Positions 49,143 through 59,523 are shown, counted from the stretch's first letter. The stretch: 64,000 nucleotides of DNA from Oscillospiraceae bacterium (GCA_015068655.1 SVKC01000001.1:1-64000); one strand, 5' to 3'. Notes: generated by a model not told the origin, from the sequence alone. Numbers and translations are program-made.

Positions 49143-49427
49143 ATGTTATCAATGGACAACCTGAAGCTTCTTTGTGAGCTTTCAAAGCTTCATCTTTCGG
49201 AAGACGAGATGAAGGAATATCAGAAGGAAATGACCGATATTATCAATCTTATGGACACTATCGGCGATTCCGACTTTGAATATAATCCCATAGATATGAC
49301 AAACGCAATACCCTTTGGGGAACTGCGTGCGGACAATATTACCGAATTTGACAATATGGACGGAATCGTGAAAAATGGTCCTGAAGTTATTGAAAATCAG
49401 TTTGTTGTTCCCAAAATTGTTGATTAA
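49143..49427 (+). CDS. gatC: Asp-tRNA(Asn)/Glu-tRNA(Gln) amidotransferase subunit C
   Basis: LCELSKLHLSEDEMKEYQKEMTDIINLMDTI; start at MLSMDN with AAGGAAG ribosome-binding site. Confidence 0.92.
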   Translation: MLSMDNLKLLCELSKLHLSEDEMKEYQKEMTDIINLMDTIGDSDFEYNPIDMTNAIPFGELRADNITEFDNMDGIVKNGPEVIENQFVVPKIVD

Positions 49428-49439
49428 GGAGGTGCTGAT

Positions 49440-50873
49440 ATGACAACTTTAACCATGCTCAGAAAAAAACTTGATGCAAAGGAAATTTCCTCTGTTGAGC
49501 TTACAAAAGAATATCTCAAAAAGATAAGTGAAAATCAATCTCTTGGTGCATTCAACACAGTATGCGAAGACGAGGCTCTCAAAATGGCAGAAGCTGCCGA
49601 CAAAAAAATTGCAGAAGGAAGCATTTCACCCCTTACGGGTGTTCCCCTTGCAATAAAGGACAATATCTGCACAAAGGACATCAAGACCACCTGTTCTTCA
49701 AAGATGCTTGCAGACTATGCACCTCCCTACAATGCAACCGTTATGGAAAAGCTGAATGCTCAAGGCATTGTAACATTGGGCAAAACCTCAATGGACGAAT
49801 TTGCAATGGGCGGTTCTTCACAGACTTCTGCCCTTGCAAAGCCAAAAAATCCCTTCAACACAAGCTGTGTTCCCGGTGGTTCTTCAGGTGGAAGTGCTGT
49901 TGCCGTTGCGGCAGGTCTTTGTGCGGCAGCTCTCGGCTCAGACACGGGTGGTTCGGTTCGTCAACCAGCGTCTTTCTGTGGTATTACTGGTATGAAACCC
50001 ACATATGGAACAGTTTCACGTTATGGGCTTATTGCCTTCGGAAGCTCCCTCGACCAGATTGGTCCTATGGCAAACTCTGCCGAAGACTGTGGAATTATCC
50101 TCAACGCCATTGCAGGTCAGGACGTACACGACGGCACATCCAGACGTCACAATATTGATTTCAACGCACTTCTCGGTCAGGACATAAAGGGTATGAAAAT
50201 CGGTATTCCCAAAGAATTCTACGGTGATGGTATTGACGAAGAGGTAAAGAACGCCGTAATCAAGGTTGCGGACTTTTATAAGTCTCTTGGTGCAGAGCTT
50301 GTTGAAGTTTCAATGCCCACACTCAAATATGCAGTTTCGGCATATTACCTCCTTGCCTGTGCAGAAGCAAGCACAAACCTTTCACGTTATGACGGTGTAA
50401 AATACGGTTATCGCACAGACTCACCCGAAAGCTATGACGAGCTTATCAAGAAATCCAGGGCAGAAGGCTTTGGAACAGAAGTAAAGAGAAGAATTCTTCT
50501 TGGAACATACGCTCTTTCAAGCGGTTATTATGATGCATACTACAAGAAGGCTCTCGCAGTACGTCAACAGTTCCGTCTGGAGCATGACCTGATTTTTGAA
50601 AAGTGCGACCTTATGCTGACACCTTCAGCACCAACTGTTGCATACGGAATCGATTCAAACATCGACGACCCCGTAAAAATGTATCTGGCAGATGTTTGTA
50701 CAGTTACGGCAAACATCGCAGGAATCCCTGCAATTTCAGTGCCCTGCGGAGTTAATTCAGAGAATATGCCCATCGGTTTTTCACTCTCTGCCAAAAGATT
50801 TGACGATGCAAGAATAATCCAGTTTGCGGATGTATACGAAAAAAGCTTCGCACATCCCACAGCAAATATATAA
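49440..50873 (+). CDS. gatA: Asp-tRNA(Asn)/Glu-tRNA(Gln) amidotransferase subunit A
   Basis: Amidase signature GGSSGGSAVAVAAGLCAAALGSDTGGSVRQPASFCG. Confidence 0.97.
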   Translation: MTTLTMLRKKLDAKEISSVELTKEYLKKISENQSLGAFNTVCEDEALKMAEAADKKIAEGSISPLTGVPLAIKDNICTKDIKTTCSSKMLADYAPPYNATVMEKLNAQGIVTLGKTSMDEFAMGGSSQTSALAKPKNPFNTSCVPGGSSGGSAVAVAAGLCAAALGSDTGGSVRQPASFCGITGMKPTYGTVSRYGLIAFGSSLDQIGPMANSAEDCGIILNAIAGQDVHDGTSRRHNIDFNALLGQDIKGMKIGIPKEFYGDGIDEEVKNAVIKVADFYKSLGAELVEVSMPTLKYAVSAYYLLACAEASTNLSRYDGVKYGYRTDSPESYDELIKKSRAEGFGTEVKRRILLGTYALSSGYYDAYYKKALAVRQQFRLEHDLIFEKCDLMLTPSAPTVAYGIDSNIDDPVKMYLADVCTVTANIAGIPAISVPCGVNSENMPIGFSLSAKRFDDARIIQFADVYEKSFAHPTANI

Positions 50874-50887
50874 GGAGGTAACTGACA

Positions 50888-52312
50888 ATGTGCGCAAAAT
50901 ACGATACAGTCATCGGTCTTGAAGTTCATGCCGAGCTTTCAACAAAAACGAAAGCATTCTGCACCTGTGACGCCTCCTTCGGCGGCGACCCCAATACTCA
51001 CATCTGCCCTGTATGTACAGGTCAGCCCGGTGCACTTCCCATTATCAACCACGAAGCCGTGAATTATGCAATCCGTGCCGGACTTGCGTTTGGTTGTGAC
51101 ATCAACCGTTATTCACGATTTGACAGAAAGAACTACTTCTACCCCGACCTTCCCAAGGCTTTCCAGATTTCACAGCTTGACCTTCCATTGTGCGTAAACG
51201 GGAAAATTGAGCTTTCAACGGGAACAACCGTCAGAATTCACCAGATTCACCTTGAAGAGGATGCGGGAAAGATGGTTCATGACGACTATCACGGACAGAG
51301 CTGGGCGGATTACAACCGTTGCAGCGTGCCGCTGATTGAAATAGTTTCTGAGCCCGACATCACATCTGCTGAGGAAGCGGCAGAGTTTGTTTCAAAGATT
51401 GCCCTCTATCTCAAGTATCTCAACGTATGTGATGCAAAAATGCAAGAGGGTTCAATCCGTGCCGATGTAAATGTTTCTTTGAAACCTGCAGGCTCGCCTG
51501 TTTTGGGAGACAGAGCGGAAATAAAGAACCTCAACTCCTTCCGTTCAATCCAGAGAGCAATTGAATGTGAAATCGAAAGACAGACAAAGATTCTCGACGA
51601 CGGCGGCAAGGTTGTTCAGGAAACAAGACGTTTCGACGATGCAACAGGAACAACATCTTCCCTGAGAAGCAAGGAAAACGCCAACGACTACCGTTATTTC
51701 CCAGAGCCTGATATTATGGCAATTTCTTTCACCGATGAAGATATAGAAAAGGCAAAGAGTGAAATCCCGCTCCTTCCCCACGAAAGAGTAAGCAAATATG
51801 TGAACGAATACAAGCTCACCGACGAGGACGCAAGAGTTCTCACTCTTGAAAAATACATCTCGGATTTCTACGATGAAACTGTTGCAATCTACCCCGAATA
51901 CAAAAGCGTTGCAAATATGTTTCTGACAGAAGTTATGAGAAGAGTGAAAGAAACTGATGACGAGGAAATTCCCGTTACAGCCGCAGATTTTGCAAAAGTT
52001 TGTGAAATGGCTGACAAAAACACCGTCAACCGAAACGATGCAAAGACAATAATCCGTTATATGTTTGAAGAAGGCGGCGACCCTATGGAAATCGCAAAGA
52101 AAAATAACTTTATTGTCGAAGAGGACTTGTCCGCAATCAATGATTTCATTGACAAGCTTTTTGCAGAACGACAGGACCTTGTGGAGGACTACAAAAACGG
52201 AAAAACCTCTGTATTCGGCTTCTTTATGGGACAGACAACAAGAGGTCTTCAAGGAAAAGCTACTCCCAAATCAATCAAGGAGTGTCTTGAAGCAAAGCTA
52301 AAGAATTTGTAA
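50888..52312 (+). CDS. gatB: Asp-tRNA(Asn)/Glu-tRNA(Gln) amidotransferase subunit B
   Basis: GLEVHAELSTKTKAFC, HICPVCTGQPGALPIIN, RKNYFYPDLPKAFQISQ. Confidence 0.97.
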   Translation: MCAKYDTVIGLEVHAELSTKTKAFCTCDASFGGDPNTHICPVCTGQPGALPIINHEAVNYAIRAGLAFGCDINRYSRFDRKNYFYPDLPKAFQISQLDLPLCVNGKIELSTGTTVRIHQIHLEEDAGKMVHDDYHGQSWADYNRCSVPLIEIVSEPDITSAEEAAEFVSKIALYLKYLNVCDAKMQEGSIRADVNVSLKPAGSPVLGDRAEIKNLNSFRSIQRAIECEIERQTKILDDGGKVVQETRRFDDATGTTSSLRSKENANDYRYFPEPDIMAISFTDEDIEKAKSEIPLLPHERVSKYVNEYKLTDEDARVLTLEKYISDFYDETVAIYPEYKSVANMFLTEVMRRVKETDDEEIPVTAADFAKVCEMADKNTVNRNDAKTIIRYMFEEGGDPMEIAKKNNFIVEEDLSAINDFIDKLFAERQDLVEDYKNGKTSVFGFFMGQTTRGLQGKATPKSIKECLEAKLKNL

Positions 52313-52317
52313 AACAA

Positions 52318-52458
52318 AAAGACCTGTAACGAAATGAAAAAAACGGTTCGGTGTGGAAATCGAACCCTACAAATTGTGTCACAAAAAAACGAGTGTGCAA
52401 TATATGTAGGGGACGGGTTTCATCCCGTCCCGAAAATTTCATTTTGTTACAGGTCTTA
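52318..52458. mobile_element. MITE/REP-like nested palindromic element
   Basis: About 20-bp terminal inverted repeats AAGACCTGTAACgAAATGAAA / TTTCATTTtGTTACAGGTCTT (1 mismatch); two internal GTAGGG-type hairpins in inverted orientation. Confidence 0.65.
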
Positions 52459-52471
52459 ATTCTAAGATTTT

Positions 52472-53302
52472 TTATCTTTTTTTCACCGCAACAGCAACCT
52501 TTATTTCTGCTGTTTTGTTTATAAGTTCAATGCATTTTTTCGGACATTTTTCAACACATATGCCGCATCCGACACATTTTGAACCATCAATCCTAGCAAC
52601 ATTATTTTCTACTGTTATTGCCTCTTTCGGACAGTTTTTCGCACAGATTCCGCAACCGAGACAACCAACATCACACACCGCACGAACTTCCTTTCCGGAT
52701 GCCTTTGAGTTGCAGAACACAGCCGCCCGTGTGGAATATGGAATACGTATAATCACCCCTCTGGGACACTCCTCAATACAAGCACCACAGTTTGTACAAA
52801 GATTGCGATTGACAACAGCTACGCCATTCACAACGCTTATTCCCCCGAAAGAGCACTTCTCAACGCACGAACCACAACCAAGACAACCGTACGTACAACC
52901 CTTTATACCACCTGCAAGGCGATTTGCAGTATGACAATCGATATCTTGATTGTTGAGAAACCTGTTTTTTGCCACTTCAGGAGTTCCTGCACAGGCAACA
53001 AAGGCTACCATTCTTTCGTCCTCTTCTGCCTCAACACCCATAATCTCCGCAATTTTGGCAGCAGCCTTAGGTCCGCCAACGGGACAAAGATTTACCTTTG
53101 CCTCACCATTGCAAATTGCTTCCGCATAAGCCGCACATCCTGCAAATCCGCAACCGCCACAGTTTGCACCGGGTAGACATTCTGTAATAAGGGGAATACG
53201 TTCGTCCTTCTTTACTTCAAAAATCTTTGCCGCAACAGCCAACAGGGCACCAAAAATCAGACCCATGCCGCCAATTGCAAGAACAGCCTTCAAAATTTCC
53301 AT
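52472..53302 (-). CDS. rnfB: Rnf electron transport complex subunit B
   Basis: CLPGANCGGCGFAGCAAYAEAIC plus further CxxCxxCxxxCP ferredoxin motifs. Confidence 0.95.
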   Translation of the reverse strand: MEILKAVLAIGGMGLIFGALLAVAAKIFEVKKDERIPLITECLPGANCGGCGFAGCAAYAEAICNGEAKVNLCPVGGPKAAAKIAEIMGVEAEEDERMVAFVACAGTPEVAKNRFLNNQDIDCHTANRLAGGIKGCTYGCLGCGSCVEKCSFGGISVVNGVAVVNRNLCTNCGACIEECPRGVIIRIPYSTRAAVFCNSKASGKEVRAVCDVGCLGCGICAKNCPKEAITVENNVARIDGSKCVGCGICVEKCPKKCIELINKTAEIKVAVAVKKR

Positions 53303-53313
53303 ATTTGCACCCC

Positions 53314-53904
53314 CTAAAAGCTCAAGCCTGAAAAGCCCATGAAAGCAATGGACAAAAGGCTTGCAGTAATAAGTGTAATAGGCATTCCCTTCAAGAATTC
53401 GGGAATATTTGAGCTTTCAAGACGTTCACGAACACCTGCAAACAAAACAATAGCAAGCGTAAAGCCAATTCCTGCAGTTGTGCCGTAAACAACAGACTTT
53501 ATAAAGCTGTATTCCAATCCTCCGAACTTGGTTATGTTCTGAATAGCAACACCCAAAACAGCACAGTTGGTGGTAATCAACGGAAGATAAATTCCGAGAG
53601 AGTTGTAAAGTGACGGAACAGACTTTTGAAGAAACATCTCAACAAACTGAACCAATACGGCAATAACCAGAATAAAGGCAATTGTTTGGAGATATTCAAT
53701 TCCGAGAGCAATCAGAAGCTCCTGAACCACCCAGGTAATTGCCGAAGCACACGCCATAACAAAAACAACCGCAAAGCCCATACCCGTTGCCGTTTCAACC
53801 TTTTTTGAGACACCAAGAAAAGGACAGATTCCGAGGAACTGAACAAGTACAAAATTCTGTACAAGAATTGCGCCGATACTGATAATAAGCAAATCTCTAA
53901 ACAA
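53314..53904 (-). CDS. rnfA: Rnf electron transport complex subunit A
   Basis: NFVLVQFLGICPFLGVSKKVETATGMGFAVVFVMACASAITW. Confidence 0.95.
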   Translation of the reverse strand: MFRDLLIISIGAILVQNFVLVQFLGICPFLGVSKKVETATGMGFAVVFVMACASAITWVVQELLIALGIEYLQTIAFILVIAVLVQFVEMFLQKSVPSLYNSLGIYLPLITTNCAVLGVAIQNITKFGGLEYSFIKSVVYGTTAGIGFTLAIVLFAGVRERLESSNIPEFLKGMPITLITASLLSIAFMGFSGLSF

Positions 53905-54505
53905 TTTTACTCTCCCCCTTCTTCTTTTTCTGTGAAATAATGTTAATCACCATAACAATAATTCCCAGGGTTAGAAAAGCTCCTGGAGGCAAAATCATAA
54001 TTGTCATAGGCTGAAAGCTTTCTCCGAACAGTGAAAAGCCAAATATTGAGCCTGCACCGAGTATTTCACGAATACTTCCGATTATTGTCAGCGCGCAAGT
54101 AAAGCCAAGACCCATACCAAGCCCATCAAAAGCTGACTTGAGCGGACCATTTTTTGAAGCAAAAGCTTCCGCACGTCCGAGAATAATGCAGTTTACAACA
54201 ATAAGCGGAATATAAAGTCCCAAAGACTTTGAAAGAGCGGGAACATATGCGTTCATAAGCATCTCAACAACGGTAACAAAGCTTGCAATAACAACCACAT
54301 ATGCCGCAATTCTCACCTTTTCGGGGATAAAGCTGCGAAGAAGTGATATAAAAATATTTGAACAAACCAGAACCGCCATTGTTGAAAGTCCCATTCCAAT
54401 ACCGTTAATCGCTGCAGTAGTCACCGCAAGGGTCGGACACATACCCAAAAACAATACAAATGTAGGATTTTCCTTGAAGATACCGTTTAAAAATGTATTT
54501 TTCAT
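53897..54505 (-). CDS. rnfE: Rnf electron transport complex subunit E
   Basis: NPTFVLFLGMCPTLAVTTAAINGIGMGLSTM; GLGMGLGFTCALTIIGSIREILG. Confidence 0.95.
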   Translation of the reverse strand: MKNTFLNGIFKENPTFVLFLGMCPTLAVTTAAINGIGMGLSTMAVLVCSNIFISLLRSFIPEKVRIAAYVVVIASFVTVVEMLMNAYVPALSKSLGLYIPLIVVNCIILGRAEAFASKNGPLKSAFDGLGMGLGFTCALTIIGSIREILGAGSIFGFSLFGESFQPMTIMILPPGAFLTLGIIVMVINIISQKKKKGESKIV

Positions 54506-55137
54506 TATTCCTCCGTACCTCCTTCTCCATTATTTGTGTTCACAAAGGCATCAGCCGGATTAAGTGCTTTTGCATCCTGTGCCGCCAGCATAGCCGCATT
54601 TACACATCCCGTAACAGCCTTTGATGTGATTGTCGCACTGGCAATAGCGGAAATTTCGTTTTCCTTTGCCTCACCCTTCACAACAGTGAGAGCAGCATTC
54701 TTGCCTTCAAACTGTCCCGCAAATGCAGGCTTTGATGCATTTGCACCAAGACCTGCGGTTTCGGAGGACTCCAAAATTTCAATTCTCGTTACCGCAAGGT
54801 TTCCGTCAAGTCCGACCATAACCTTCACATCACCGCCATAGCCTTCCTTTGAAACGGCAGTAACAACATAACCTACAGGATTTTCGCCATCAAAACCCAC
54901 ATTGAGCTTTTCGATAGCAACGCCATCAACCTTTGATTGAGGAAGAAATTCCGCCTTGACTTCCATGAAAGTCTTCGCCGTACCAAGAACCTCCTGCATA
55001 GCTTCAGCTTCGGCTTTTTTTGCATTATCAGCAATCACCTGCTTTGTAAGTCCGTTCACAAAGGCAAGACAAAGAGCCGCAACAGCAGTAATTACAAATA
55101 GCTTAAGAGATATAACAATCGTATCTTTTCCAAACAT
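54505..55137 (-). CDS. rnfG: Rnf electron transport complex subunit G
   Basis: FMN-binding domain; SAIASATITSKAVTGCVNAA (covalent FMN SATxT motif). Confidence 0.93.
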   Translation of the reverse strand: MFGKDTIVISLKLFVITAVAALCLAFVNGLTKQVIADNAKKAEAEAMQEVLGTAKTFMEVKAEFLPQSKVDGVAIEKLNVGFDGENPVGYVVTAVSKEGYGGDVKVMVGLDGNLAVTRIEILESSETAGLGANASKPAFAGQFEGKNAALTVVKGEAKENEISAIASATITSKAVTGCVNAAMLAAQDAKALNPADAFVNTNNGEGGTEE

Positions 55138-56132
55138 CAGTTCCTACCTCCTTTTGCTAGTTTGAACTTTTTCTCCTTCGGAGCACCGAAGCGTTTCGGC
55201 ACACATTTTTTGTCAATAAGAGGAGCAACCACATTCATAAGAAGAATTGCATAAGATGTTCCTTCCGGATAACCGCCGTAAATTCTTATGACTGACGTGA
55301 GTATACCGCAACCCAGTCCGAAAATAATCTGTCCGGTCTTTGTATAAGGAGTGGTAACATAGTCTGTTGCCATAAAGAAAGCACCAAGCATAAGACCGCC
55401 AGACAGAATATGCATAAGAGCATCACCCTTAAAAAATCCGTCCTTGCCGCCAAAAATGAAGGTCAATACTGCAACAGTAATTATGTAAGTTGCAGGAATC
55501 CTGATGCTGATAACTCTCCTGAAAAGCAGATAAGCTGCACCCAGAAGAATCGCAAGAGTTGATACTTCACCGATACATCCCGGTGTATTTCCGAGGAACA
55601 TTTCAAGATAGGTCGGAAGCTTTTCCTCAAGTCCGCCCTTCATTATCGCAAGAGGAGTTGCAGACGAAATCGCATCTGCGTAAGGCTGTTGCCAGGTTGT
55701 CATTGCCTGAGCCCATGAGGTCAGCAAAAACGCACGTGCCGCAAGAGCGGGATTCATAAAGTTGTGACCTATGCCGCCGAAGAACTGTTTTACAACAATT
55801 ATCGCAAAGACCGAACCGATTGCCGCTATCCAAAGCGGAATAGTAACCGGAAGATTTAGTGCCAGCAAAAGTCCGGTAACCACAGCACTGAAGTCACCCA
55901 CAGTAATCGGCTGTTTAAGAAGCTTCTGCCATATCCATTCAGAAGCAACAGCCGCAAGGACACATACAAGAGTCACAAAAATGGCACGAAAGCCAAAAAT
56001 AACCGTACCTGCCGCAAGTGCAGGCGTAAGTGCAATAACAACATCAAGCATTACCTGTGCCGTAGAGTTTCCCGATCTCACATGAGGTGATTCAGAAACA
56101 ACAAGTTTTTCATTTATATTTTCAAGAGCCAT
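55137..56132 (-). CDS. rnfD: Rnf electron transport complex subunit D
   Basis: SSATPLAIMKGG (SxTPL covalent flavin site), DYVTTPYTKTGQIIFGLGCGILTSVIR. Confidence 0.95.
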   Translation of the reverse strand: MALENINEKLVVSESPHVRSGNSTAQVMLDVVIALTPALAAGTVIFGFRAIFVTLVCVLAAVASEWIWQKLLKQPITVGDFSAVVTGLLLALNLPVTIPLWIAAIGSVFAIIVVKQFFGGIGHNFMNPALAARAFLLTSWAQAMTTWQQPYADAISSATPLAIMKGGLEEKLPTYLEMFLGNTPGCIGEVSTLAILLGAAYLLFRRVISIRIPATYIITVAVLTFIFGGKDGFFKGDALMHILSGGLMLGAFFMATDYVTTPYTKTGQIIFGLGCGILTSVIRIYGGYPEGTSYAILLMNVVAPLIDKKCVPKRFGAPKEKKFKLAKGGRN

Positions 56133-57508
56133 TACTTCTTCACCTCCTGTTTCGCCTTTGCCGCAAGCTTAGCTCTGCCTGTTCTCACAAACTGCAAAGG
56201 ATTCTGTTCAGCGGGACAAACATATGTACATGAACCGCACTGAATACAATCCATAACATTGAGCTTTTCAACTTTTTCAATATCACCTGCCACAACAGCC
56301 TCTTTGATTATGTTCGGGAGAAGATTCATAGGACAACCTTCAACGCATTTTCCGCACCTTAAGCAGTTTTGTCTGGGTCTTTCATAGAGCATATCCTCGC
56401 TGAAAGCAAGAATACCTGCCGAGCTTTTCACTATGGGTACATCGGTTGAAACCATAGCAACACCCATCATAGGGCCGCCCATAATAACCTTCGCCGCAGT
56501 TTTTTTGAAGCCGCCGCAGTTTCTGATTACATCTTCAACATTTGTACCTACACGAACTCTGAAATTTGCAGGATTTTCTATACAATCACCACTCACAGTA
56601 ACAATACGCTTGATAACGGGAACACCGTACAAAAATGCTCTGCCGATAGCGGCACAGGTATCAATATTGTCAACGATACATCCCACGTCCATCGGAAGCT
56701 TTCCGGGAGGCACCAACCTTCCCGTAACAGCCTTGATAAGATGTTTTTCCGAGCCCTGAGGGTATTTTGTTTTCACCCTCACAACCTCAATTGTACAATC
56801 CTTTTCATTGGCCGCACATTCTTCCATTACGGCAATGGCGTCGGGTTTGTTTGTTTCGATAGCAATATATCCCTTTTCAAGACCGAAAACTGCCATTACA
56901 ACCTTCAAGCCTTCAATAATCTCATAAGGTGTCTCCAGCATAGCACGATGGTCGGAGGTGAGATAAGGTTCACATTCCGCACCGTTGACAATTATGTATT
57001 CAATCTTCTTGTCGGGAGGAGGGCTCATCTTCACATGAGTGGGGAAGGTAGCACCGCCCATACCCACAATGCCTGCATCCCGTATAACATCAACAATCTC
57101 CTTTGCAGACATTTTTTTCCAATCCTTTGTCTGCATTTCGGGGCAAAGCTCATCAAGACCGTCATTTTCAATTATGATTGAGTTGATTTTCACTCCCGAA
57201 TGATGCATTCTGGGTTCAACAGCCTTCACCGTTCCCGAAACGGACGAATGAATGTGTGCAGACACAAAGCCGCCTGCCTCTGCAATTCTCTGTCCCATGA
57301 GGACACGATCTCCGACCTCAACACAAGGAACTGCAGGAGCTCCTATATGCTGTTGAAGAGGAAAAACCATTTCCTGCGACGGTTCAAGCTCAACAATTTC
57401 CTTTCCTTCGGTATCCGCCTTCATATCTGCGGGATGAATACCGCCCTTGAAGGTTTTTGCACCAAATCCTGTGAACTTCATTCTTCCGAGTATTTCTGAC
57501 ATATTCAT
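56132..57508 (-). CDS. rnfC: Rnf electron transport complex subunit C
   Basis: GMGGATFPTHVKMSPP, two CxxCxxCxxxCP motifs (CLRCGKCVEGCPM, CIQCGSCTYVCPA). Confidence 0.95.
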   Translation of the reverse strand: MNMSEILGRMKFTGFGAKTFKGGIHPADMKADTEGKEIVELEPSQEMVFPLQQHIGAPAVPCVEVGDRVLMGQRIAEAGGFVSAHIHSSVSGTVKAVEPRMHHSGVKINSIIIENDGLDELCPEMQTKDWKKMSAKEIVDVIRDAGIVGMGGATFPTHVKMSPPPDKKIEYIIVNGAECEPYLTSDHRAMLETPYEIIEGLKVVMAVFGLEKGYIAIETNKPDAIAVMEECAANEKDCTIEVVRVKTKYPQGSEKHLIKAVTGRLVPPGKLPMDVGCIVDNIDTCAAIGRAFLYGVPVIKRIVTVSGDCIENPANFRVRVGTNVEDVIRNCGGFKKTAAKVIMGGPMMGVAMVSTDVPIVKSSAGILAFSEDMLYERPRQNCLRCGKCVEGCPMNLLPNIIKEAVVAGDIEKVEKLNVMDCIQCGSCTYVCPAEQNPLQFVRTGRAKLAAKAKQEVKK

Positions 57509-57538
57509 AACAACGCCTCCTTGCCAAATGTCAAATTT

Positions 57539-58501
57539 TTATCTTACCCGTTTGATTTTTCTTATATCCTCACCAAGGGTCTGGAGAATTTTGTATTCAC
57601 CCAAAAACCTTGATGTGATTCGCTGACTATACATCTCAGAAAGAGTTTCAAAACTGAGGTTAGTGGAAATAACCGTGCTTTTTCCTGCGGTTATTCTCGA
57701 ATTAATTATATCAAAAAGTGTTGCCGACGTGAATTGAGTAACAAACTCTGTTCCCAAATCATCAATAATCAAAAGGTCAACATCATAAACATACTTCACA
57801 ATTTCAGGAGCTTCCTCATCGCCCTTTCCGAATTTTGCATTCTCAAAGGTTTCGAAAAGTCTGTATGCTGTCTGGTAATAAACCGTTTTGCCTCTTTCCA
57901 GAGCCCTGTTTGCTATACAGCTTGAAACAAAGGTTTTTCCGGTTCCGGCATTTCCCAGCAGAAGAAGGTTTTCATGATTTGTGTCAAAGCTTTCAGCAAA
58001 GGTAACAGCCGTATCACAAACCACCCGCATAACCTTCAACACTCTGCCGCCGTTTTCAGTCTGGTTCGCAAAAATTGACATATCAAATTTCTCAAAAGTT
58101 TGCTCACGCATAAACTCTGTCAGGTTTGAGTTGGCACCGATATTCTTTGCAATAAGATTTTTGAGGCATACACAACGACTGCCCTCTACAAAGCCCGTAT
58201 CACGACAGCTTTCGCAGCTGTAAATCTCGTCTGTATAATCAGCAGAAAAGCCATTTGCAACAAGTAATTCTGCCTTCTTTTTTTGAAGCTCCTTTATGCT
58301 TTTCTTCACATCCTCAAAGCAATTGCTCCTGTCCAGAATACAGCTGAGAAGTCTTGTCCCGTTCTTCATCAGTTGAGTTTCTATCTCCGGATACTGCGGT
58401 ATCTTTTCGCAGACCTCCATATGCCGTCTGCTTTCCTCTGCCTTGTTTGCAAGACGGATTTCTTCAAGCTCACGGCTTGCCAGAACATAAGCCGATTCCA
58501 T
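57539..58501 (-). CDS. DnaC/DnaI-family replicative helicase loader ATPase
   Basis: Walker A LLLGNAGTGKTF, Walker B DLLIIDDLGTE, N-terminal CESCRDTGFVEGSRCVC zinc-type motif; ATG 58501 or 58510. Confidence 0.88.
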   Translation of the reverse strand: MESAYVLASRELEEIRLANKAEESRRHMEVCEKIPQYPEIETQLMKNGTRLLSCILDRSNCFEDVKKSIKELQKKKAELLVANGFSADYTDEIYSCESCRDTGFVEGSRCVCLKNLIAKNIGANSNLTEFMREQTFEKFDMSIFANQTENGGRVLKVMRVVCDTAVTFAESFDTNHENLLLLGNAGTGKTFVSSCIANRALERGKTVYYQTAYRLFETFENAKFGKGDEEAPEIVKYVYDVDLLIIDDLGTEFVTQFTSATLFDIINSRITAGKSTVISTNLSFETLSEMYSQRITSRFLGEYKILQTLGEDIRKIKRVR

Positions 58502-58506
58502 AACTA

Positions 58507-59523
58507 TCACTCCTCCAGCATATCACTAAGTATTTCTTCAGCAAAATTCGAATAATCAGGCTTATTTGTGTCCTCGTAATTATTGAATTTGCTCTTTTTC
58601 CCATTTTCCTTTTTCTTTGTAGGCGAGTTTTTGATTTTGAACATTTCCTCGTTTGCTCTCACCTGCTCAACAGTTTCAAAGCACTGTTCCTTCCAGCTTT
58701 CAAGAATCTTGTTCATATACGCCCAGCTGAGCTTTCCCGTTGCCGCAACCGTTCTGTCATAAGCTGCCGCAATAAGCTCAGGAGAGATTTTCTTTTCGCC
58801 CACCCAAAGTCCGATATACTTCTTTTCAGTCTGGGTCAGAGCACGATCATAAATCCCAAGAATTCCCCGCACCTTTCCTTCGTTGGAAAGCTTAAGTTCA
58901 ATCTCCCGTATATATTCCTCTGCACTTTCATAGGTATCAATTCCCTTGTCTGCCCAGTCAATTGCCACAGTTTCAAGGTATCTTTTGCCCGTTTTTCCCT
59001 GTCTTGCTCCAAACTGAAGAAGCATAATAACAACTTCAACAGGAAGTCCGAGCCAGTCCACAAAGGAATAAATCATTTCAAAATCCGAAGGGCTGAGAAT
59101 CTTGTCCAGAATAATCTCTGCCTGCTTGAAAAGATAATCAACGCTGTCATTGACCGAAGCCGCTGCATCAATCTCTGCCGAGGCATAAGATGGTCTGGTT
59201 CTGAGCCGCTCCGAAGTCTGAGACTTCTTGCTCCCTTTTTTCGGTTTTTCCAAATCAACTATCTTTGAAGAACTGTCCATATCCGGAAAACAATATCCGC
59301 ATCCGTCTTTTTCAAGAACCTCTGCCGTAATCCAGAAATCAATAGCATCCGCCACCGCATCAGGACTGATTCTGAGCTTCTTTGCAATTTCTTCCTCCTT
59401 CAGGATTTTTCCGTTTTTCCTGAAGCAACTCAATATGTAAATATAAATCCGGAAATCCTCGGCACTTGCCAATCTTCCCCATTTTTCAACAAAGCTGAAT
59501 TCCAGCTCAAAAGCTTTACTCAT
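58507..59523 (-). CDS. DnaD/DnaB-domain primosomal protein
   Basis: Winged-helix N-terminus; DnaD-type modules (LSPSDFEMIYSFVDWLGLPVEVVIMLLQFG; LTQTEKKYIGLWVGEKKISPELIAAAYD). Confidence 0.85.
   Translation of the reverse strand: MSKAFELEFSFVEKWGRLASAEDFRIYIYILSCFRKNGKILKEEEIAKKLRISPDAVADAIDFWITAEVLEKDGCGYCFPDMDSSSKIVDLEKPKKGSKKSQTSERLRTRPSYASAEIDAAASVNDSVDYLFKQAEIILDKILSPSDFEMIYSFVDWLGLPVEVVIMLLQFGARQGKTGKRYLETVAIDWADKGIDTYESAEEYIREIELKLSNEGKVRGILGIYDRALTQTEKKYIGLWVGEKKISPELIAAAYDRTVAATGKLSWAYMNKILESWKEQCFETVEQVRANEEMFKIKNSPTKKKENGKKSKFNNYEDTNKPDYSNFAEEILSDMLEE

Noticed and set aside
51545-52252. 235-aa minus-strand ORF antisense to gatB
   Set aside because: gatB is unambiguous; antisense frame is Cys/Phe/Val-rich artefact.
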